64,000 bases of DNA from positions 868,001-932,000 of the forward strand of contig NC_002678.2 of the NCBI RefSeq assembly GCF_000009625.1. Reading direction: 5' to 3'. Of this stretch, positions 23,150-32,391 are shown piece after piece. Numbering within the stretch: the first letter of the stretch is position 1; every line of letters begins with the position of its first letter. This stretch comes from Mesorhizobium japonicum MAFF 303099. Its GTDB lineage: Bacteria; Pseudomonadota; Alphaproteobacteria; Rhizobiales; Rhizobiaceae. The position numbers were made by a program, and so were the translations under genes. Under the pieces are notes generated by a model. It was not told the origin of the DNA, made no database searches, and saw nothing but the letters and a program-made list of their open reading frames with translations.

Positions 23150-24568
23150 ATGAGCAAAAATCCCATCCACATCATCGGCGGCGGTCTCGCCGGTTCCGAA
23201 GCTGCGTGGCAGGCCGCGCAAGCCGGCGTTCCCGTGGTGCTGCATGAAATGCGCCCGGTTCGCGGTACGGACGCGCACAAGACCGACGGCCTGGCCGAAC
23301 TCGTATGTTCCAATTCCTTCCGTTCCGATGACGCCGAGAACAACGCGGTCGGCCTGCTGCACGCCGAAATGCGGCTGGCCGGCTCGCTGATCATGAGCGC
23401 GGGCGACGCCAACCAGGTGCCGGCCGGCGGCGCGCTGGCCGTCGACCGCGACGGTTTCTCCGATGCCGTGACGAAAAAGCTCGAGGCGCACCCGCTGATC
23501 AGCATCCAGCGCGAGGAAGTGTCCGGCCTGCCGCCGGCGGACTGGGACCAGGCGATCATCGCCACGGGACCGCTGACCGCCCCATCGCTTGCCCGGTCGA
23601 TCGCCGAAGCGACGGGCGCCGATGCGCTCGCCTTCTTCGACGCCATCGCGCCGATCATCCATTTCGACACGATCGACATGGACACCTGCTGGTTCCAGTC
23701 GCGCTACGACAAGGTCGGCCCCGGCGGCACCGGCAAGGACTACATCAACTGTCCGATGGACAAGGATCAGTATCTTGCCTTCGTGCAGGCGCTCATCGAC
23801 GGCCAGAAGACCGAATTCAAGCAATGGGAAGGCACGCCCTATTTCGACGGCTGCCTGCCGATCGAGATCATGGCCGAACGCGGCGTCGAGACGCTGCGCT
23901 ACGGTCCGATGAAGCCAATGGGCCTGACCAACGCGCACAATCCGATGGTAAAAGCCTATGCCGTCGTCCAGTTGCGGCAGGACAATGCGCTGGGCACGCT
24001 CTACAACATGGTCGGCTTCCAGACCAAGCTGAAGCACGCCGAGCAGGTCCGCGTCTTCCGCACCATTCCGGGCCTGGAAAACGCCGATTTCGCCCGCCTC
24101 GGCGGCCTGCACCGCAACACCTACATCAATTCGCCGACCTTGCTCGACCAATCCCTGCAGCTGAAGTCGCGCCCTGGCCTGCGCTTCGCCGGCCAGATCA
24201 CCGGCTGCGAGGGCTATGTCGAAAGCGCCGCCATCGGCCTCCTCGCCGGCCGCTTCGCCGCCGCCGAGCGGCTCGGCCAGGCGCCGTCGCTGCCGCCGCT
24301 CACCACGGCCTTCGGTGCGCTGCTCAACCACATCACCGGCGGCCACATCGTCTCCGACGACGAACCGGGCAAGCGCTCCTTCCAGCCGATGAATGTCAAT
24401 TTCGGCCTGTTCCCGCCGGTGGAAGCGGTGAAAATCGAAGGCAAGCGCCTGCGCGGCAAGGACAAGACGGTGGCAAAACGGCACGCCATCACATCGCGCG
24501 CGCTGGGCGATTGCCGGCAATGGCTGGGCCTGCCGGCGCCAACAGAAACGGCCGAAGCGGCGGAGTAA
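23150..24568 (+). CDS. trmFO: Methylenetetrahydrofolate-tRNA-(uracil-5-)-methyltransferase
   Basis: A 472-residue FAD-dependent enzyme that makes m5U54 in the tRNA T loop with methylene-THF. The N-terminal dinucleotide-binding motif is [18 protein letters not shown]. Then come [16 protein letters not shown] with the conserved Cys, the [11 protein letters not shown] and [21 protein letters not shown] segments, and the C-terminal [23 protein letters not shown] motif with NVNFGLFPP. It is full length. The ATG at 23150 begins the Rossmann strand directly. Confidence 0.96.
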   Translation: MSKNPIHIIGGGLAGSEAAWQAAQAGVPVVLHEMRPVRGTDAHKTDGLAELVCSNSFRSDDAENNAVGLLHAEMRLAGSLIMSAGDANQVPAGGALAVDRDGFSDAVTKKLEAHPLISIQREEVSGLPPADWDQAIIATGPLTAPSLARSIAEATGADALAFFDAIAPIIHFDTIDMDTCWFQSRYDKVGPGGTGKDYINCPMDKDQYLAFVQALIDGQKTEFKQWEGTPYFDGCLPIEIMAERGVETLRYGPMKPMGLTNAHNPMVKAYAVVQLRQDNALGTLYNMVGFQTKLKHAEQVRVFRTIPGLENADFARLGGLHRNTYINSPTLLDQSLQLKSRPGLRFAGQITGCEGYVESAAIGLLAGRFAAAERLGQAPSLPPLTTAFGALLNHITGGHIVSDDEPGKRSFQPMNVNFGLFPPVEAVKIEGKRLRGKDKTVAKRHAITSRALGDCRQWLGLPAPTETAEAAE

Positions 24569-24573
24569 TTCCC

Positions 24574-25527
24574 CTATTCCGCCGGCTCGACATTCGCCGT
24601 CGGCAGTCCCGGCTTGCCAGCCTCACCCGGATTTCGCCTGACATAGGCAGCTTTCAGGCTCTCCGAGGTTTCGCGCGAGCCGTCATGGCTCCAGCCTGGC
24701 GGCTTGATCAGGTAGTTCAGCCGGTCGCTCAAGATCAGCCCCGGCGCAAACGCATCGCTGAACATGCCGATCCATTCGTGGAACGCCACTTTCAACGGGT
24801 TGAAGGTGCCCAGATTCTTGACGATGCCGTAGCGCGGCCGGTCCTCTTCCAACTCCTCGACGAATGTGCCGAACATGCGGTCCCAGATGATCAACGTGCC
24901 GGCATAGTTGGCGTCGAGATAGCGCGGGTTGGTGGCGTGGTGGACGCGGTGGTGCGAGGGCGTGTTGAAGACGAATTCGAACCAGCCCCACATCTTGCCG
25001 ATAGTCTCGGTGTGGATCCAGAACTGCCAGACCAGGTTGAAGCCGAAGGTGAAGGCAATCACCGCCGGGTGAAAGCCGAGCAGCACCAAAGGCGCCTGCA
25101 GCACGAACATGAAGGTGAACAGACCCGTCCAGCTTTGCCTGAGCGCCGTCGACAGATTGTAGTGCTGGCTGGAGTGATGGTTGACGTGCTCGGCCCACAC
25201 CCAGCGCACCCGGTGCGCGATGCGGTGGTAGACATAGTAGCGCAGATCGTCGAGCAGGAAGGCAGCGAGGAACACCCAGACCGACAGGCCGAGATTGAAG
25301 ACGCGGAACTGCCACAGCCACAGCAGCGCCCAGTAGGAGACGACGCCAAGCAACAGCCCGGCGACGACATTGCCTGTGCCCATCATCAGGCTGGTCAGCG
25401 TGTCGCGCGTCTCGAACGAGCCCTTGGCGCGGCCGGTGCGCACAAGCCAGAGCTCGATCAGGATGGCGGCGACGAAGAACGGAATGGCCAGCTGGGTGAC
25501 CTGCGGAAAATCATAGCTGTCCATCAC
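24574..25527 (-). CDS. Sterol desaturase / fatty acid hydroxylase family protein
   Basis: A 317-residue membrane di-iron oxygenase. Histidine clusters in the family order are HRIAHRVRWVWAEHVNHHS (residues ~105-125), a middle His near WIHTE, and NTPSHHRVHHATNP (~195-210), within four or five hydrophobic segments. Substrate could be a sterol/hopanoid, ornithine lipid or alkylglycerol; sequence does not decide. It is coupled (ATGA) to the small upstream gene and convergent with trmFO at only ~5 nt spacing. Confidence 0.88.
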   Translation of the reverse strand: MMDSYDFPQVTQLAIPFFVAAILIELWLVRTGRAKGSFETRDTLTSLMMGTGNVVAGLLLGVVSYWALLWLWQFRVFNLGLSVWVFLAAFLLDDLRYYVYHRIAHRVRWVWAEHVNHHSSQHYNLSTALRQSWTGLFTFMFVLQAPLVLLGFHPAVIAFTFGFNLVWQFWIHTETIGKMWGWFEFVFNTPSHHRVHHATNPRYLDANYAGTLIIWDRMFGTFVEELEEDRPRYGIVKNLGTFNPLKVAFHEWIGMFSDAFAPGLILSDRLNYLIKPPGWSHDGSRETSESLKAAYVRRNPGEAGKPGLPTANVEPAE

Positions 25528-25952
25528 GCGGCCTCCTTGGCGGCATGGCGTGCTTCAAGAGCCTTCAGCAAGGCCTGCGCATCGCCGGCATTGGCCAAGT
25601 GGAAGCGGCCGCCCTTCCAGGTGAAGTCGGTCAACCGCATCAGAATTGTGTTCGCCTCGTCGGAACTGGACACCGAGACGTCCGCAGCCGTGACGATACG
25701 CGTCAAAAAGCAGTCGCCAATGCTGTGAACGATGCCGGTTCGCCCTCGTCCAAGGTCCAGGAATGCCGTTTTGGCGTTCGCCGTCAGGCGGATCGCTGTC
25801 GCCACTTCATCCGGAAAATCCTCGGCGAAACGGCGCAACGCCTGATCGGGATCGGCCAGCGTGGCCGTCTTGCTGCCGCCGGTGAAATGCACCGCGGCAA
25901 CCGACAGCGCTATGCCAAGGACGACGATCGCGACCAGAACGGGCAAGCTCAT
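25524..25952 (-). CDS. Small membrane-anchored hypothetical protein
   Basis: A 142-residue protein. An N-terminal hydrophobic helix (LPVLVAIVVLGIALSVAAVHF) is followed by a soluble domain: LADPDQALRRFAEDFPDEVATAIRLTANAKTAFLDLG, a GIVHSIGDCFLTRIV stretch and FTWKGGRFHLANAGDAQALLKALE. I do not recognise the family; relatives seem to co-occur with sterol-desaturase genes. Its stop overlaps the desaturase start by ATGA, so the two probably act together in the membrane. Confidence 0.75.
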   Translation of the reverse strand: MSLPVLVAIVVLGIALSVAAVHFTGGSKTATLADPDQALRRFAEDFPDEVATAIRLTANAKTAFLDLGRGRTGIVHSIGDCFLTRIVTAADVSVSSSDEANTILMRLTDFTWKGGRFHLANAGDAQALLKALEARHAAKEAA

Positions 25953-26031
25953 GGATTCCCTCCGGGCCGGCCTGTCATCTCTGGCGACAGTTCCCGGCAC
26001 GGCCGAATCCTTAGCACGATTGACGTTTACG

Positions 26032-26880
26032 TCAAAGTGCCGGCCAGCCCTTGCTTGCCCGCCGCACCAGCAGCCAGTGCCGGCGCAAGGCCGACAGCCG
26101 CGCGACGCCATCGAGCGTCGATTGGCGCGCCCCTTCCGTCCTGTCGAGATAGGCGCGCGACAGTGCCAGCGGCAGGAATGCCGGACGCAGCGATGCCGGC
26201 AGCTCTGCAGCGCCCTGCTCGAAAGCGGAAAGATGTTCGCGCGCCAGCGCTATCATCGCGGCCACCGCGCGCTGCGCACCCGGCCCGCCATCGCCGGCAA
26301 CAAACTCCTCCGGCGACGACCCCGCCGCCGCCAGTATATCGGCCGGGACAAAACACTGCCCGCGCTTGCGGTGCAGCGGCAACAGAAGCAAGAGCCCGGT
26401 CATGGCCTGCGCACAGCCCGCCCTGCCCGCCAATTCGGCAAAGCGGGGCGCCTCGACGGGATCGAGCACCATCGCCGCAAGCTGGATGAGCGCGGCTGCC
26501 GTCTCGCCGCAATAGCCTTCCAGGTCGGTGCGCGACGGCATCGGATCATCATAGAGATCGAAGATGCGCGCCTCGAGCATGTTGTCGAACGCCAGTTTCG
26601 GCAGGTGGTGGCCGGAAATTGTCGCCTTCAGCGCGTCGGCGACGGGATGGCCGATGGCTGCATCATTGTCGGCTGCGATGAGGTCACGCCACCATTGCAG
26701 CCGCACCTCGCCCGGTAATGCTTCATGGATGCGATCGCGGATGCCGGCGATTTCAGCATTGAAAGCGTAGAGCGAAAACAGCGCTTCGCGCTTGTCGGCC
26801 GGCGCATAGAGTGCCGTCAGATAACGGTCATGATCGGCGGCGCGCACCGCGTCCATGACGATTTTGGCATTTTGCGACAT
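26032..26880 (-). CDS. Squalene/phytoene synthase family protein, NDUFAF6-like
   Basis: A 282-residue member of the trans-isoprenyl diphosphate synthase (SQS_PSY) fold. The N-terminal DRYLTALYAPADKREALFSLYAFNAEIAGIRD closely matches the NDUFAF6/C8orf38 signature, with GEVRLQWWRD and YCGETAAALIQLA later. The two DxxxD metal motifs of genuine synthases are not evident (only YDDPMPS in place of the first), so it is probably non-catalytic. NDUFAF6 is a mitochondrial complex I assembly factor, and the next gene is the counterpart of NDUFAF3, which strengthens that reading. Confidence 0.8.
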   Translation of the reverse strand: MSQNAKIVMDAVRAADHDRYLTALYAPADKREALFSLYAFNAEIAGIRDRIHEALPGEVRLQWWRDLIAADNDAAIGHPVADALKATISGHHLPKLAFDNMLEARIFDLYDDPMPSRTDLEGYCGETAAALIQLAAMVLDPVEAPRFAELAGRAGCAQAMTGLLLLLPLHRKRGQCFVPADILAAAGSSPEEFVAGDGGPGAQRAVAAMIALAREHLSAFEQGAAELPASLRPAFLPLALSRAYLDRTEGARQSTLDGVARLSALRRHWLLVRRASKGWPAL

Positions 26881-26881
26881 A

Positions 26882-27274
26882 TCAATCGACGGCGATGAGC
26901 GCGGCGGCCGCGGCGCGGTCTTCCGCCAGGAGGACATTGTAGGTCCGCACCGCAGCCCCGGTCGACATCGGGTCGGACGCAATGCCAGCCTCTTTCAGCG
27001 CCGCCCGCAGCGCCGCTGGCAGAGGCCGGAGATCCTTGCCCATGCCGACCAGCAGGATCTCGACCTTGTCGGCTTCGGCCAACAGTTTTTCGAAATCCAC
27101 CACCGTCAGCGCTGAAGCGTCCGACGGCTCCCAGCCATGGATGCCGGATGGCAGGCACAGCAGCGAGCCGCGATGCGACATGTCGGCAAAGCGGAACCCG
27201 CCATTGCCATAGGCCTCGATCGGCGCGCGGCCGGGGAAATGCGCCTCGCGGATGACGATGCCTTTGCCGGTCAC
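26882..27274 (-). CDS. Mth938/NDUFAF3-domain protein
   Basis: A 130-residue Mth938-like protein. Pieces include GKGIVIREAHFPGRAPIEAYGNGGFRF, LLCLPSGIHGWEPSD and EILLVGMGKDLRPLP, followed by a GIASDPMSTGAAVRTYNVLLAEDR end. The human homologue NDUFAF3 assembles complex I. One nucleotide separates it from the NDUFAF6-like gene, and secDF is 28 nt upstream, so all are likely co-transcribed. Confidence 0.88.
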   Translation of the reverse strand: MTGKGIVIREAHFPGRAPIEAYGNGGFRFADMSHRGSLLCLPSGIHGWEPSDASALTVVDFEKLLAEADKVEILLVGMGKDLRPLPAALRAALKEAGIASDPMSTGAAVRTYNVLLAEDRAAAAALIAVD

Positions 27275-27302
27275 TACTCTGTCACCCCTTCGGGGCCGCG
27301 CG

Positions 27303-29852
27303 TCAGGTCGCGACCGCCTTGCCGCCGTTGACCGGCTTCTCCTCGTCGGCCGAAGCCTGCGGCCGCAGCTTGAACAGGATCAGCAGCGGTGCCGCGATGA
27401 AGATCGAGGAATAGGTACCGAAGACAACGCCGAACAGCATTGCCATGGTGAAGGAGCGGATGACTTCGCCGCCGAACAGCACCAGCGCCAGCAACGCCAG
27501 GATCGTCGTCACCGAGGTCAGCGTCGTTCGCGACAGCGTCTCGTTGATGGCGTTGTTCAACAGCTGCGGCAGCGGCATTCGCTTGTATTTTCGCAGATCC
27601 TCTCGGACGCGGTCATAGACCACGATCGTGTCGTTCAGCGAATAGCCGATGATGGTCAGGATCGCCGCCAGCGACGACTGGTTGAATTCGAGCCCGGTGA
27701 TGACGAAGAAACCGAGCGTCATGACCACATCGTGCACTGTCGCAACGATGGCGCCGACCGCGAACTGCCACTCGAAACGGAACCAGACATAGACCAGGAT
27801 GCCAACCAGCGCGACAAGCATGGCGATGGTGCCTTGCTTGGCCAGTTCGCCGGAAACCGTCGGCCCCACGACTTCGACGCGGCGGAAATCATACTGGTCC
27901 TGCAACTCGCCGCGTACCTTGTCGATGACCGTCTGCTCGGCATTCTCGCCGCCATCCTGCGTGCCGACGCGGATCAGCACGTCGTTCGGCGCGCCGAACT
28001 GCTGCACCTGCACTTCGCCGATGTTGAGCTCCATCAGCCTGGCGCGGATATCGCCGAGATTGGCGTCGCCGCTCTTGGACTTCACCTCGATCATCGAGCC
28101 GCCCTTGAAGTCGATGCCGTAATTGATGTCGACCGTCATGAACAGCACCACGGACAGCACCGACAGGAAGCTCGACAGCGCGAACGTCCAGCGGCGGATA
28201 CCCATGAAGGGGATCTTGGTGCCCGGCGGAATGAAGGTCACCGGCGCCTTCGGCAATTCCTTCGGACGGGCGCGGCGCAGCCAGATCGACACCAGCAGGC
28301 GCGTGAAGGTGAAAGCGGTGAACACCGTGGTCAGGATACCGATGGCGTAGGTGATGGCAAAGCCCTTCACCGGGCCGGTGCCGAGATAGAACAGCACCAC
28401 GGTGGCGATCAGCGACGTAACGTTGGAATCGACGATGGTCGCCAGCGCCTTCGAGAAGCCGGTGTCGATCGCCTGGATCACCGAGCGGCCAGCCCGTCGT
28501 TCTTCACGGATGCGTTCGTAGATCAGCACGTTGGAATCGACCGCCATGCCGATGGTCAGCACGATACCGGCAATACCGGGCAAGGTCAGCGTCGCCCCAA
28601 GCAGCGACAACAGGCCGACGATCATCGCCACGTGCACCGCCAGCGCGATGTTGGCGAGGAAACCGAGGAAGCCGTAGGCGACGAACATGAAGGCAACGAC
28701 GAGGATCGAACCGATGATGCCGGCCACCTTGCCGGCATGAATCGAATCCTGGCCAAGGCCCGGACCGACAGTGCGTTCCTCGATCACCGTCAGCGTCGCC
28801 GGCAGCGCACCGGCTCGCAAAAGCACGGCCAGATCATTGGCGCTCTGGGCGGTGAAATTGCCTGAGATCTGGCCGGTGCCGCCGAGGATCGGTTCACGGA
28901 TCTGCGGCGCCGAGATCACCTGGTTGTCGAGGATGATGGCGAACAGCTTGCCAACATTCTGCGAGGTCGCCTGGCCGAAGCGGGCGGCGCCCTTCGAATC
29001 GAAGCGGAATGAAACCACCGGCTCGTTGTTCTGCGAATTGTAGGTCGCCTGCGCGTCGACGAGGTTTTCGCCCGAAACGATGACGCGGTTTTCGATCAGA
29101 TACGGAACCGGCGGATCGTCCTGCGAATACAGCACCGACGAGCCCGCGGGCGGGCGCCCCTTGAGCGCGTCCTGCACCGGCATCGACTGGTCGACCATCT
29201 GGAAGGTCAGCTTCGCGGTCTGGCCGAGGATTTCCTTCAGCCGCTGCGGATCCTGCAGGCCCGGCACCTGGACAAGGATGCGGTCATCGCCTTGCCGCTG
29301 CACGATAGGCTCGGTGGTGCCGAGTTCGTTGACGCGGCGCTCGACCACTTCGATCGACTGCGCCAATGCGGTCGATGTGCGGTATTTGATACCAGCGTCG
29401 GTGACGGTGAACTTGAGCAGACCCGGCTCGGAATCGTCCAGCGACATTTCCTGGATGGAGCCGCCGGAGAATAGGCCAGCGGCAACAGGATCGGTCAAGG
29501 TCTTCAACGCCTTTTTCGCAGCGTCGAGCTGGGCCGGATCCGTGATGCGGACCTGCAAAGTGCGCCCGGTGCCGGCAAGGCCGGTATAGCCGATCTTGGC
29601 ATCACGCAGCAGCGTGCGGATTTCGTCGCGCGTCGTCTCCAGCCGATCCTTGATCAGATCGTTCTGGTTCATCTCCAGCAGGATGTGCGAACCGCCCTGC
29701 AGGTCGAGGCCGAGCGTCATCTGCCGCTTCGGCACCCAGCTCGGCAGCTGGGCCAGCGTGCTGGCAGGGAACAGATTGGGCGCGGCGAGGATCACTGTGA
29801 TGGCAACGGCCACCCAAATCAGGATCATCTTGAAGCGCGAAAAATACAGCAT
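27303..29852 (-). CDS. secDF: Fused protein translocase subunit SecDF
   Basis: An 849-residue natural SecD-SecF fusion that uses the proton gradient to help SecYEG export. The SecD half (~1-510) has LGLDLQGGSHILLEM and the P1 periplasmic head, then the helix cluster with GIAGIVLTIGMAVDSNVLIYERIREE. The SecF half (~530-840) starts with IPFMGIRRWTFALS and has GIDFKGGSMIEV and IIGYSLNDTIVVYDRVRED. Both Asp residues used for proton transfer lie within these helices. It is downstream of yajC by ~50 nt. Confidence 0.95.
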   Translation of the reverse strand: MLYFSRFKMILIWVAVAITVILAAPNLFPASTLAQLPSWVPKRQMTLGLDLQGGSHILLEMNQNDLIKDRLETTRDEIRTLLRDAKIGYTGLAGTGRTLQVRITDPAQLDAAKKALKTLTDPVAAGLFSGGSIQEMSLDDSEPGLLKFTVTDAGIKYRTSTALAQSIEVVERRVNELGTTEPIVQRQGDDRILVQVPGLQDPQRLKEILGQTAKLTFQMVDQSMPVQDALKGRPPAGSSVLYSQDDPPVPYLIENRVIVSGENLVDAQATYNSQNNEPVVSFRFDSKGAARFGQATSQNVGKLFAIILDNQVISAPQIREPILGGTGQISGNFTAQSANDLAVLLRAGALPATLTVIEERTVGPGLGQDSIHAGKVAGIIGSILVVAFMFVAYGFLGFLANIALAVHVAMIVGLLSLLGATLTLPGIAGIVLTIGMAVDSNVLIYERIREERRAGRSVIQAIDTGFSKALATIVDSNVTSLIATVVLFYLGTGPVKGFAITYAIGILTTVFTAFTFTRLLVSIWLRRARPKELPKAPVTFIPPGTKIPFMGIRRWTFALSSFLSVLSVVLFMTVDINYGIDFKGGSMIEVKSKSGDANLGDIRARLMELNIGEVQVQQFGAPNDVLIRVGTQDGGENAEQTVIDKVRGELQDQYDFRRVEVVGPTVSGELAKQGTIAMLVALVGILVYVWFRFEWQFAVGAIVATVHDVVMTLGFFVITGLEFNQSSLAAILTIIGYSLNDTIVVYDRVREDLRKYKRMPLPQLLNNAINETLSRTTLTSVTTILALLALVLFGGEVIRSFTMAMLFGVVFGTYSSIFIAAPLLILFKLRPQASADEEKPVNGGKAVAT

Positions 29853-29903
29853 ATGGCGTCGTCCGTCAGAGCGTGTCCGCGGATCGCTCCGCCTTGAATT
29901 GGG

Positions 29904-30245
29904 TTATTTCTTGGCGTTCTGGTTGGCCACCGGTTCGCCCTTGACGCGCACATCGGCGATCGTCGAGCGCAGCGCCGTCACCTTGGTGCCACCGCCGAGG
30001 TCGATCTCGAGCTCGTTGTCGTCGATCACCTTCGTCACCTTGCCGACGAAACCGCCGCCGGTGACGACCGTGTCGCCGCGGCGGACCGCCGCCAGCATCT
30101 CGCCGCGCTTCTTCAGCTGCGTGCGCTGCGGGCGGATGATGAGAAAATACATGATCACGAAAATCAGGACAAACGGCAAAATGCTGATGAACATATCGGG
30201 AGAGGCGCCGCCAATGCCTTGGGCGTATGCCGGTGTCACGAACAT
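29904..30245 (-). CDS. yajC: Preprotein translocase accessory subunit YajC
   Basis: A 113-residue single-span protein: SILPFVLIFVIMYFLIIRPQRTQLKKR is the conserved helix and RPQ signature, followed by GDTVVTGGGFVGKVTKV and an acidic/basic tail. It is the first gene of the yajC-secDF-NDUFAF3-NDUFAF6 unit. Confidence 0.94.
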   Translation of the reverse strand: MFVTPAYAQGIGGASPDMFISILPFVLIFVIMYFLIIRPQRTQLKKRGEMLAAVRRGDTVVTGGGFVGKVTKVIDDNELEIDLGGGTKVTALRSTIADVRVKGEPVANQNAKK

Positions 30246-30400
30246 CGAGGTACTCCTGAATTTTGAAAAACAGCCGCCAAACCGAGTGCTATGAAATTTG
30301 GCGGCTCCGTGAAATTTGGCCGGAATATAGTCGGTAAAGTTGTCAATGCAACTGCGCGACCGACCAAATCGGCTGCTTTTCCGGCCTGTTCGCTCGTGTT

Positions 30401-30450
30401 AGAGCATGATCGCGAAAAGCGGGAGCCGGTTTACCGAAAAGATCACGCTC
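30401..30450. repeat. Interspersed palindromic repeat, related type
   Basis: AGAGCATGATCGCGAAAAGC is followed by GATCACGCTC at the right end. The termini are imperfect inverted repeats (GAGCATGATC/GATCACGCTC) and the GCGAAAAGCGG core resembles common Rhizobiales intergenic elements. It lies between yajC (-) and the DUF815 gene (+). Confidence 0.45.
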
Positions 30451-30537
30451 GAACAAAAGGTTGGGACCGGTTTCGAACCCGACGGATTCGAACGTGTCCC
30501 ACCTGCCCGCCCCAGGAAACGAGCCAAAAGACCTGAA

Positions 30538-31428
30538 ATGACCGACAGCACCATCGACGCCCTCAACAAGAAACTTGACCGCCTGATCGAGGCTGTCGGC
30601 CGCCTCGCCCCGCCGCCGGTGCCTGAAACCGACCTCGCCGAGGCCGACTGTTTCGTCTGGCAGGCGGATCCCGGCTATCTGGAGCCGGTGCGCAAGGTCA
30701 ACCGCGTCGACATCGGCCTGATCCGCGGCGTCGACCGCGTCCGCGACATCCTCGTCGACAATACCGAGCGCTTCGCCGCCGGCTTTGCCGCCAACAACGT
30801 GCTGTTGTGGGGCGCGCGCGGCATGGGCAAATCGTCGCTGGTCAAGGCCGTGCATGCCGAGATCAATGCCAAGTCCAAATCACAAAAGGCCAAGTCCGAC
30901 CTGCCGCTCAAGCTGATCGAGATCCACCGTGAAGACATCGACACGCTGCCGAAGCTGATGGGTCTGCTGAAGGCCGCGCCCTTCCGCGTCATCCTGTTTT
31001 GCGACGACCTGTCCTTCGATCATGACGACACGTCCTACAAGTCGCTGAAGGCGGCACTCGAAGGCGGCGTCGAGGGCCGTCCGGCCAATGTCATCTTCTA
31101 CGCCACCTCGAACCGCCGCCATTTGCTGCCGCGCGACATGATCGACAATGAGCGCTCGACCGCCATCAACCCGTCCGAAGCGGTCGAGGAGAAGGTCTCG
31201 TTGTCCGACCGGTTCGGCCTGTGGCTCGGCTTCCACAAATGTTCGCAGGACGAGTATCTCGAGATGGTCAACGCCTATGCCAGCCATCATGGCCTCGACA
31301 TCGACCCCGAGCAGCTGCGCGCGGAAGCGCTGGAATGGGCGACGACGCGCGGCAGCCGCTCGGGCCGCGTCGCCTGGCAGTTCACGCAGGATCTGGCCGG
31401 GCGGCTTGGCAAGCCGCTCAAGGATTGA
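30538..31428 (+). CDS. DUF815 AAA+ family ATPase
   Basis: A 296-residue ATP-binding protein. A short coiled-coil-like N-terminus precedes Walker A GARGMGKSSLVKAVH (~residue 95) and Walker B RVILFCDDLSFD (~155), then sensor segment NVIFYATSNRRHLLPR. The C-terminal EKVSLSDRFGLWLGFHKCSQDEYL corresponds to the AAA lid. The ATG at 30538 was chosen because the family sequence starts there. Biological role unknown; here it is monocistronic and convergent with an AraC gene. Confidence 0.9.
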   Translation: MTDSTIDALNKKLDRLIEAVGRLAPPPVPETDLAEADCFVWQADPGYLEPVRKVNRVDIGLIRGVDRVRDILVDNTERFAAGFAANNVLLWGARGMGKSSLVKAVHAEINAKSKSQKAKSDLPLKLIEIHREDIDTLPKLMGLLKAAPFRVILFCDDLSFDHDDTSYKSLKAALEGGVEGRPANVIFYATSNRRHLLPRDMIDNERSTAINPSEAVEEKVSLSDRFGLWLGFHKCSQDEYLEMVNAYASHHGLDIDPEQLRAEALEWATTRGSRSGRVAWQFTQDLAGRLGKPLKD

Positions 31429-31455
31429 GCCACCGCCAAAGCAAACTTCAGGATG

Positions 31456-32295
31456 TCACTTGGGCGGCCGCGCCCGTCGTACGTCGCGCGGCGTTTGGCC
31501 AATCTCGCGGCGCATCCAATGCGCCAGATGTGACTGGTGCGCAAAGCCGGTCAGTTCCGCGACCTCGCTTGTGCTGAGATCGCCTCGCTCCAGCAGAAGG
31601 CGCGCGCGTTCGACGCGGCGTCGCAGCACGTAGCGATGCAGGGTGACGCCCGTCGCCACCTTGAACCATGTCCGCAGATGCGAGCTGCTCGCCCCGGCAA
31701 CCCGGGCCAGTCGATCGATCGAAAGCGGCTCGTGGAGAGCGGCCTCGATGTGCTCCAGGACGCGCTTGAGCTGGGTATCCGACAAGCGGTTCGTCCGTTC
31801 GATGTCTATATCGTCGTCGACACCAAGCAGCCTGACCGCCAGCGCGGCGCCAATGCTGTCGGCAAACAGGGAGCCGCTCGGTGCGCCTGCATCGAGATCG
31901 TTCTGGAGCGCGCGAGCGAGATGTTCGATGCGCTGGTCACGAAGCAGATGGCGCGTGTCGAGCCGCGATACCAGCGCCCTGCCGCCAAGTTCCGCCGCCA
32001 CCCTCTCCATCAGGGCCGGCGGCAAGACGATCTCGACCGTGTCGAACGCGGTTTCAGCCTCGAAGCCACCCTCCTCGCCAGCCGGCACCAGGTCGATATC
32101 GCCGGCGCGCCTGACGAAATAGCGCCCAACCTGATTGCAGTAGGAGCGTGTCGCCGCGCTTGCATGCACCATGACGCGATGGTGCGGCGCCCGCGGCAGA
32201 CGATGCACGCCTGCCTCAATGTGCCGGGAGATCATTGCGACGTCGGATGGGGATCGGGCCGGAGCGAATTGTGGACGCATGCTCTCTCGATTCAT
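31456..32295 (-). CDS. AraC family transcriptional regulator
   Basis: A 279-residue regulator. The N-terminal ~170 residues are a cupin-like sensor (YFVRRAGDIDLVPAGEEGGFEAE). The C-terminal ~100 residues are the double helix-turn-helix: IEAALHEPLSIDRLARVAGASSSHLRTWFK and STSEVAELTGFAHQSHLAHWMRREIGQTPRDVRRA. A second in-frame ATG five codons in is also possible. It is divergent from the neighbouring NAD(P)-dependent epimerase-like gene, which it likely controls. Confidence 0.9.
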   Translation of the reverse strand: MNRESMRPQFAPARSPSDVAMISRHIEAGVHRLPRAPHHRVMVHASAATRSYCNQVGRYFVRRAGDIDLVPAGEEGGFEAETAFDTVEIVLPPALMERVAAELGGRALVSRLDTRHLLRDQRIEHLARALQNDLDAGAPSGSLFADSIGAALAVRLLGVDDDIDIERTNRLSDTQLKRVLEHIEAALHEPLSIDRLARVAGASSSHLRTWFKVATGVTLHRYVLRRRVERARLLLERGDLSTSEVAELTGFAHQSHLAHWMRREIGQTPRDVRRARPPK

Positions 32296-32391
32296 GGCGA
32301 AACCTGTTCAAGATTTGGCAATTCCCGCGCGATTTTCAATGCAGCGAAACTGTACGCACGCCTCTCCATCAAACTTGGAAGAGAGGTTGCC

